From HK-STAS-PATE-36 sp964603625 (GTDB lineage Bacteria > Patescibacteriota > Saccharimonadia > Saccharimonadales > JAGQNJ01), in NCBI GenBank assembly GCA_964603625.1, contig CAZRVM010000001.1, forward strand, positions 1 to 64,000: a DNA stretch of 64,000 nucleotides, in the 5' to 3' direction. Shown here piece by piece: positions 58,814 through 64,000 of this stretch. The number at the start of each line of letters is the position of its first letter. Position 1 is the first letter of the stretch. Under the pieces are notes generated by a model. The model had not been told where the DNA came from and ran no database searches. It saw only the letters and a program-made list of their open reading frames with translations. A program made the position numbers and the translations under genes.

Positions 58814-60505
58814 CTAATCTTGGCAAGAATACGAACCATCACTTAGTTTAGCTCTCATAGCAAATAAGTGGGTTTGTTCATTAGCCACAAATTCACCGTT
58901 AGAACAAGAAACTTTAATTTTATATTGAACTTCGCCATCTTTAGGAGTCTCATCTGTAATTATAAGTTGCTGATAATAAAAATCATTGGAGCCAGATTGA
59001 ACAGATTGCTCCAAAATTTCATTCACTGCTTCGGCATTTGGAGGTATAGCACCATTGTTATCATTGGAAAATTCATAGATAGAAGCCATATATGAAGAAA
59101 TTGCGTTTTTAATCATAGTATCTTTGGCGGATGTAGGCTGACTATTAGCACTAGTAATACCATTACCAAATAACGATTCTATTTCCGATTTCAAATCTTT
59201 AATATTCATAGAATCAGCCGGAGCTTCAATTTTAAGGCTTTTATCATTAATTTTAATTGTGCTAACAAATTCCATAGTAATAGTCTCTTCACTTGTAGTA
59301 ACTTTAAGCTTGGTTGGTAAACGAGTTTTGCTACCTACCCAAAGTTCAACAACTGGTTTGATTTCATCGGCTTCCTTGTCTGCATTATTTTTGAGGTCCT
59401 CAAGCTGTTTATCATATTTTTCATCTTTAAGTTCACAATCAGATTTGAGAGTTTTATAAGATTCTAGCTCTAACATTGACTTCATGAATGTAATTGACTT
59501 TTGCTCATTAAAATCAAGTTTGTAATGATAACTAGACTCATTTTCAATCTTTTCTTTTGGTAGTTTTTCTACAGCAAATGCAAACTGATTTTCTAAAAAT
59601 AACTTCTTTATTTGTTTTTGATCTTTTTTAGATATTCGTAAATTTTTTAAAGCGTTGGAGCATTTATCTACTTCTTCTTCAGAATTAGCAAAACCAAGAT
59701 CCACCAAACTCTGTTTATCAATTTTTATCCATTTATTATCGATTTTATCTACTAGCGGTTTATAGACATCCACAACTGATGCGAGATCTGTGCTATTTTT
59801 AGATACTTGATCAACCGTCTGGCGAAGATCAGCGAATTTCACATAAATCTCATCAGAACCAAGCATAATTACTGCGCCCTTAACTGTTACATCCACATTT
59901 TCATATTTTAAGTTTAAGCTAGCTTCTTGTTGAAAGTTGTTATCTGCAGTTTTAGAACTGAATTCAATTGTTGCATTGCCTTTCTTGGAGCCTTTAAATT
60001 CATATTTAACAGAACCTATTGCAGAAGAAGGTTTTCTATCTAGTAAGTCTTTCAAGGAGTTTCCTAGTGCGTCAGCCAATACTTTTTCGGGTTTGTTATT
60101 CATAATCGTGTAATAAGCATAGCCACCACCTCCACCAAGTATCAGCAAAAACACTAAAGCAATAATAATAATTTTTAAAAATCGTTTCTTTTTTTGTTTA
60201 GATTCAGAATCTACAATACTAGAAGCTGCCTGGCCTGGTGGGCTAAACTGAAACGGCTGTTTAGTTGTGTTAGCCGGAGTGCTCTGGCTCTCAACAATAA
60301 CATTTGGCTGATTAGAAACACTAACATTATCTTCAGGTCTTAACATTTGAGGATTACTTGCGGTTGGGGTATTTGATAATTGGCTAGGCGCAGGCTCAAC
60401 TGGTTGAGCTTGAGATTCTAATGGGATAGGATTGTTTATACTTGAATTAGCTAACTCGTTGTTTACATCTTGCTTTTTTTCTGGATTGAATTGATTGTTT
60501 TCCAT
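58814..60505 (-). CDS. Single-pass membrane protein with a large external domain (563 aa)
   Basis: Family not recognised. Residues 1-108 form a Pro/Gln/Ser/Asn-rich, disordered-looking cytosolic part ending in KQKKKR. Residues 109-133 form one membrane helix with a GGGGG run, and the rest is external. The external part has alternating strands and Lys/Asp-rich segments (KYEFKGSKKGNATIEF, KLKVTTSEETITMEFV) and could be lipoprotein-carrier-like, but I cannot confirm that. Cysteines appear only externally. It has its own good promoter and a 30-nt leader. Confidence 0.78.
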   Translation of the reverse strand: MENNQFNPEKKQDVNNELANSSINNPIPLESQAQPVEPAPSQLSNTPTASNPQMLRPEDNVSVSNQPNVIVESQSTPANTTKQPFQFSPPGQAASSIVDSESKQKKKRFLKIIIIALVFLLILGGGGGYAYYTIMNNKPEKVLADALGNSLKDLLDRKPSSAIGSVKYEFKGSKKGNATIEFSSKTADNNFQQEASLNLKYENVDVTVKGAVIMLGSDEIYVKFADLRQTVDQVSKNSTDLASVVDVYKPLVDKIDNKWIKIDKQSLVDLGFANSEEEVDKCSNALKNLRISKKDQKQIKKLFLENQFAFAVEKLPKEKIENESSYHYKLDFNEQKSITFMKSMLELESYKTLKSDCELKDEKYDKQLEDLKNNADKEADEIKPVVELWVGSKTRLPTKLKVTTSEETITMEFVSTIKINDKSLKIEAPADSMNIKDLKSEIESLFGNGITSANSQPTSAKDTMIKNAISSYMASIYEFSNDNNGAIPPNAEAVNEILEQSVQSGSNDFYYQQLIITDETPKDGEVQYKIKVSCSNGEFVANEQTHLFAMRAKLSDGSYSCQD

Positions 60506-60537
60506 ATTTCAATTTCTTTTTTTTAATTATGTTAGTG

Positions 60538-60566
60538 ATTATATTTATTATGTTTATTAAAGTCAA
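60538..60566 (-). promoter_or_regulatory. Promoter of the 563-aa membrane protein gene
   Basis: On the minus strand TTGACT (60561-60566), 17 nt, then a perfect TATAAT (60538-60543). Transcription would begin near 60531, giving a leader of about 26 nt with a purine-rich AAAAAGAAA stretch. Confidence 0.65.
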
Positions 60567-60650
60567 AACAAATTGGTAGTCTCGTATACGAAATGAATGG
60601 TAGTTTCATTTTAAGCAAATTCTATTTTAATTATAAAACTAAATAATATC

Positions 60651-60659
60651 TGTTATTCT
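60651..60659 (+). promoter_or_regulatory. Extended -10 box of the aminopeptidase gene
   Basis: TGTTATTCT (TGn plus TATTCT) with exactly 6 nt to the GTG at 60666, so transcription is predicted to start at the initiation codon. No Shine-Dalgarno sequence precedes the gene. Confidence 0.45.
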
Positions 60660-60665
60660 ATATAA

Positions 60666-63242
60666 GTGAGCAAAAAAACCAAGCACTTATATTCTCAGTT
60701 TCAACCTACTAACTACCAACTCAATCTTGCTATTGATAAAGATACACTGTCTTTTAAAGGCAAAGTTTTAATTGCCGGGCAAAAAGTTGGCAGACCAGCT
60801 CAGCGCATTAGCCTACATCAACGCGATTTAAAAATTACATCCGCTAAATTGGTTAGAGTAGAAAAAACATCAAAAATACCAATATCAATTAGTAAAACTT
60901 ACAGTCATAAAGCTTATGACGAACTACGAATTCACTCTAACCAAATTCTTAAATCTGGCGATTATGAAATTGAAATTGAATTTAACGGCAAGATTACTGA
61001 GCATATGCTTGGTATTTACCCATCATATTTCACTCACAAAGATAAAAAGGAAGTTATTATTGCTACCCAATTTGAAAGTCATTATGCAAGAGAAGCTTTT
61101 CCATGCATTGACGAACCTATTGCCAAAGCTACTTTTGACCTAACACTTACAACCAAACAAGGTGATGAAGTTATTGCAAATACTCCAACAAAATCTCAAT
61201 CTAATAAAAATGGCCTTGTTACCACCGTATTTGAAACAACTCCTAAAATGTCTACTTACTTGCTTGCTTTTGTGACTGGGCCTCTGCATTCTGTAGAACG
61301 AAAAACTAAAACTGGCACAATTGTTAGAAGCTGGTCTGCAATCTCAAGACCTAAAAGCCAACTAAAGTATTCTGTATATGAAGCTGTGAAAATCCTAGAA
61401 TTCTTTACAGATTATTTTGGCGTAGATTATCCACTTACAAAGTGTGACCAAGTTGCTTTGCCAGATTTTGATGCTGGGGCTATGGAAAATTGGGGTTTAA
61501 TTACCTATCGTGAAGTAGCCCTACTTAGCGACCCAGACAATCCATCAATTTCAAGTGATCAATACATATCATTAGTGATTGCCCATGAGCTTTCACATCA
61601 ATGGTTTGGAAATCTCGTTACCATGAAATGGTGGGACGATTTATGGCTAAATGAGAGTTTTGCAAGTCTTATGGAGCATGTCGCTTTGGATGCAATTCAT
61701 CCAAATTGGTTCCAGTGGGAATGCTATACTGCAACCGATGTGCTAACTACAACTTCTAGAGATATTTTTCAAGACATACAACCCGTAGGAGTCAAAGTAA
61801 AAGATCCAGTGCTTATTGATACACTCTTTGATCCAGGAATTGTGTACGCTAAGGGTGGCCGTTTACTAAAAATGCTCCACGACTACATTGGCGATAGAGC
61901 CTTCAGGCATGGGCTTCAAATCTATTTTAAAAAGCATGCTTATAGTAATACTAGCCGAAATGACCTTTGGTTAGCAATGACCGAAGCTAGTGGAAAAGAT
62001 ATCTCTTCTTTAATGACGCCCTGGATAGAAAAACCAGGCATGCCACTAATTAGCATTAACCAAAACAAAAAACAGTTAATTTGTGTACAGCAAAGATTCT
62101 TACTAGATGGCAAAAATCATAAATCTAATTGGCCAATTCCATTGCTTGCAAACCAAAAACTTTCAAAAGATATTCTTACCAAACACCGTGCCGGCTTTAG
62201 TTTAGTTAGTGAAGAGCTAATAATAATTAATCTATTTGGGAGTGGCCATTATTTTACTCACTACGAAGACTTAGATCACAAGAAATTCCTTGCTAAACAA
62301 ATCACAGACCGCTCGGTGCCTACCGAAACTCGCATTAATCTTTTAAACGACAGCTATATGCTAGCCAGAGGTGCCAAAAGCTCATTAGTGGATTCGCTAG
62401 AACTAATTGCAAATTGTTCAACTGAAGATCGCGATAATGTTTGGACTTTAATCTGCCGAATAATTGCTTCTGCTAGTCTATTGACTGAAGGTAATAAGCA
62501 AACCGAAAAAGCTATTAATTCTTTTAAAATTAAATTAGCGAAATATTGGTATGATCAATACGGCTGGACACACAAGCAAAATGATGATCCAAATACCAAA
62601 CAGCTTCGCCATACCGCAATTGCCCTGATGATTGGTGGTGAAGACAAGACAGCTATTAACCAAGCAATTAAAATTTATAAACAAGCCAAAAACTTAGATG
62701 AAATAGACGCTGAAATGAGAGCTAGTATTTTAAGTGCGGTCATCAGACACAACAATTCAAAAAGTGATATTAATAAATTTATTAAACTCTACCCTAATGT
62801 TTCTTCAGACATACAATCAGATTTAACCTCTGCACTTTCTAAAGTTAAAAATGAAGAAACCGCTCAATTTATTCTTAATTTGGCTTTGGGCGAATCTGGT
62901 TTTGTACGATCTCAAGATGTAATTCGGTGGCTCAATATGTTCTTACATAACAAAAATACCAAAGAAGTTACCTGGAACTTCATAACTGAACAATGGGATT
63001 GGTTAGAGAGTATTTTCTCTAAAAGTAAAAGTTTTGACTACATTCCAACGATTACAGCAAGCGTAATGAATACAAAAGTTCTACAAAATAAATATATTAA
63101 ATTTTTTGAACCCAAGCTATCAGATAAAACACTTTCTCAAAATATAAATATTGGTTTTTCAAATATCTCGGCATTACTAAAATGGCGTAAGCGTGATGAA
63201 GAAAAGATTATTAATTTCTTTAAATCTCAGCCAAAAAATTAG
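60666..63242 (+). CDS. pepN: M1-family zinc aminopeptidase
   Basis: An 858-aa metallopeptidase releasing N-terminal amino acids from peptides. The substrate-recognition motif GAMEN lies near residue 270. The zinc site HELSHQWFG with the downstream ENWGL-type helix LNESFASLMEH lies near 307-334. The C-terminal helical ERAP1-like domain follows. It has no signal peptide, so it acts in the cytosol or is exported by unknown means. The start is GTG, and the predicted mRNA is leaderless. The 3' end overlaps the convergent YraN-family gene by 23 nt. Peptide scavenging fits a host-dependent lifestyle (inference). Confidence 0.95.
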   Translation: MSKKTKHLYSQFQPTNYQLNLAIDKDTLSFKGKVLIAGQKVGRPAQRISLHQRDLKITSAKLVRVEKTSKIPISISKTYSHKAYDELRIHSNQILKSGDYEIEIEFNGKITEHMLGIYPSYFTHKDKKEVIIATQFESHYAREAFPCIDEPIAKATFDLTLTTKQGDEVIANTPTKSQSNKNGLVTTVFETTPKMSTYLLAFVTGPLHSVERKTKTGTIVRSWSAISRPKSQLKYSVYEAVKILEFFTDYFGVDYPLTKCDQVALPDFDAGAMENWGLITYREVALLSDPDNPSISSDQYISLVIAHELSHQWFGNLVTMKWWDDLWLNESFASLMEHVALDAIHPNWFQWECYTATDVLTTTSRDIFQDIQPVGVKVKDPVLIDTLFDPGIVYAKGGRLLKMLHDYIGDRAFRHGLQIYFKKHAYSNTSRNDLWLAMTEASGKDISSLMTPWIEKPGMPLISINQNKKQLICVQQRFLLDGKNHKSNWPIPLLANQKLSKDILTKHRAGFSLVSEELIIINLFGSGHYFTHYEDLDHKKFLAKQITDRSVPTETRINLLNDSYMLARGAKSSLVDSLELIANCSTEDRDNVWTLICRIIASASLLTEGNKQTEKAINSFKIKLAKYWYDQYGWTHKQNDDPNTKQLRHTAIALMIGGEDKTAINQAIKIYKQAKNLDEIDAEMRASILSAVIRHNNSKSDINKFIKLYPNVSSDIQSDLTSALSKVKNEETAQFILNLALGESGFVRSQDVIRWLNMFLHNKNTKEVTWNFITEQWDWLESIFSKSKSFDYIPTITASVMNTKVLQNKYIKFFEPKLSDKTLSQNINIGFSNISALLKWRKRDEEKIINFFKSQPKN

Positions 63243-63561
63243 TAATCTTAAAACTTAAACCACTAACTTCAATAGCTGAAATTGAATAATCTCCTTGCCA
63301 TTTGTTAGCAAGAACCCATAATTCACCGGCAAATTTCATCTGTTTAACTTTTTTAGGAGTTATATAATCTAATCCACTTCCCCAATCTGTAGATTTACGA
63401 AATTTAACTTCTACAAAATATATTGTTTGATTCTTTTTAGCTATAATGTCTATTTCGCAATATCGAGTACGCCAGTTTTGTTCTAAAACTTGGTATCCTT
63501 TATCTTTTAAAAAACTACATGCCGAATTTTCAGCCTGTCTACCAATACTAGTTGTTGTCAT
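63220..63561 (-). CDS. YraN/UPF0102-family endonuclease-like protein
   Basis: A 113-aa protein of the YraN family. The conserved pattern GRQAENSACSFLKDKGYQVLEQNWR at residues 7-31 is followed by CEIDIIAKKNQTIYFVEVKFRKS, which holds the D...EVK nuclease-like residues. The in vivo role is not established. It overlaps rnhB by 4 nt, the common rnhB-yraN arrangement, and overlaps the 3' end of pepN. Confidence 0.92.
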   Translation of the reverse strand: MTTTSIGRQAENSACSFLKDKGYQVLEQNWRTRYCEIDIIAKKNQTIYFVEVKFRKSTDWGSGLDYITPKKVKQMKFAGELWVLANKWQGDYSISAIEVSGLSFKITNFLAEI

Positions 63562-64000
63562 AAAAATGCCTTTATTGGCTTAAAGCTTTGCCTGTGAATC
63601 TTAGAAATTCCAAATTTTTCCAACATCTGCCGATGTTTTAATGTGCCATATCCAACATTTTTTTCAAAATTATAATGTGGGTACTCCAATGCTTTTTTTG
63701 CCATTATTTCATCTCTTGTAACTTTAGCAAATATACTAGCGGCACTTACAATAGGATAATTTGCGTCAGCCCGAATTATACACTTAACATTTTGAAATTT
63801 TGACTGACAATAATTAATATTACCGTCCATAATTATTTCTTCGTTAGGTAGCGCATTTATTTCAGATAAGGCTCTTTTTACAGCTAAGCGCATCGCATTA
63901 GTTAACCCTAAATTATCAATCTCTTCAGAAGTAACCCAGCCACAACCAATTTCACAACTTGCTTTTATGCTTTTAATTAAATTCAATCGCTTAATTCTAC
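63558..64000 (-). CDS. rnhB: Ribonuclease HII, 5' end outside the window
   Basis: Degrades RNA in RNA-DNA hybrids, including single ribonucleotides. The visible part covers the C-terminal two thirds. EIGCGWVTSEEIDNLGLTNAMRLAVKRAL, the IIRADANYPIVSAASIFAKVTRDEIM motif and GYGTLKHRQML are family hallmarks. The frame stays open to the window edge, and the DEVGRG motif would lie upstream, so the gene is cut by the edge rather than broken. It overlaps the YraN gene by 4 nt. Confidence 0.94.
   Translation of the reverse strand, partial: RIKRLNLIKSIKASCEIGCGWVTSEEIDNLGLTNAMRLAVKRALSEINALPNEEIIMDGNINYCQSKFQNVKCIIRADANYPIVSAASIFAKVTRDEIMAKKALEYPHYNFEKNVGYGTLKHRQMLEKFGISKIHRQSFKPIKAFL

Overview
The window looks like a chromosomal core segment of an ultra-reduced, AT-rich bacterium of the Candidate Phyla Radiation, most likely Candidatus Saccharibacteria (TM7). 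The taxon is an inference from several features. The str-S10-spc-alpha ribosomal cluster is nearly complete but lacks rpmD (uL30), as CPR genomes do. UGA is a stop codon: the 6-phosphogluconolactonase gene ends in TGA, and a tRNA-Trp(CCA) is present. This argues against the UGA=Gly lineages. Other supporting features are an actinobacterial-style LysM-Rpf wall hydrolase, many short proteins of unknown family and very tight gene packing. I see no rRNA, IS element, prophage or CRISPR array.

Layout. 1-3.8 kb (+ strand): the 3' part of tRNA-Trp, an unknown protein, and an oxidative pentose-phosphate operon (pgl-gnd-zwf). 3.8-10.1 kb (- strand): the Rpf-like wall hydrolase, rpmG and a PspC protein; three tRNAs (Thr-GGT, Tyr-GTA, Thr-TGT); a TPR protein, DNA polymerase III delta', an RluA/RluD-type pseudouridine synthase, trpS and two small genes of 45 and 57 codons. 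10.3-38 kb (- strand): a 28-kb transcription/translation block running rpoB, rpoC, rpsL, rpsG, fusA, tuf, rpsJ, rplC through rpsE-rplO-secY-infA-rpmJ-rpsM-rpsK-rpsD-rpoA-rplQ-rplM-rpsI. Three unknown small genes are interleaved in its str part. 38-49.4 kb (- strand): clpP, trigger factor, hisS, unknown proteins, tRNA-Leu(TAG), rsmD, a phospholipase C/P1-nuclease-like protein, recG, a methyltransferase and tyrS. 49.5-52.3 kb (+): a bifunctional class A penicillin-binding protein. 52.4-60.5 kb (-): radA, a membrane-anchored HExxH protein, clpC, nusA and a membrane protein. 60.7-63.2 kb (+): an M1 aminopeptidase. 63.2-64 kb (-): a YraN-family protein and a truncated rnhB.

Regulation visible in the DNA. 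Two perfect CIRCE operators (TTAGCACTC-N9-GAGTGCTAA) overlap sigma70-type promoters of clpP and clpC, so an HrcA-type repressor probably controls Clp proteolysis. A set of genes has its -10 box 6-7 nt before the start codon, which predicts leaderless mRNAs, while other genes carry strong AGGAGG ribosome binding sites. Hairpins that look like attenuators or autoregulatory leaders precede rplC, rpsL, rpoB and a 57-codon gene upstream of trpS.

The most interesting points are these. There is a coordinated loss of zinc-binding cysteines across RpoC, bL36, bL33, uS14 and uS4. An unannotated-looking protein carries the full metal-ligand spacing of zinc phospholipase C but no signal peptide. Predicted leaderless promoters recur. 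Overlapping, mutually exclusive inverted repeats lie upstream of rpoB. A tRNA-like or small-ORF element sits at 42.4-42.6 kb. No single large unknown system was recognised.
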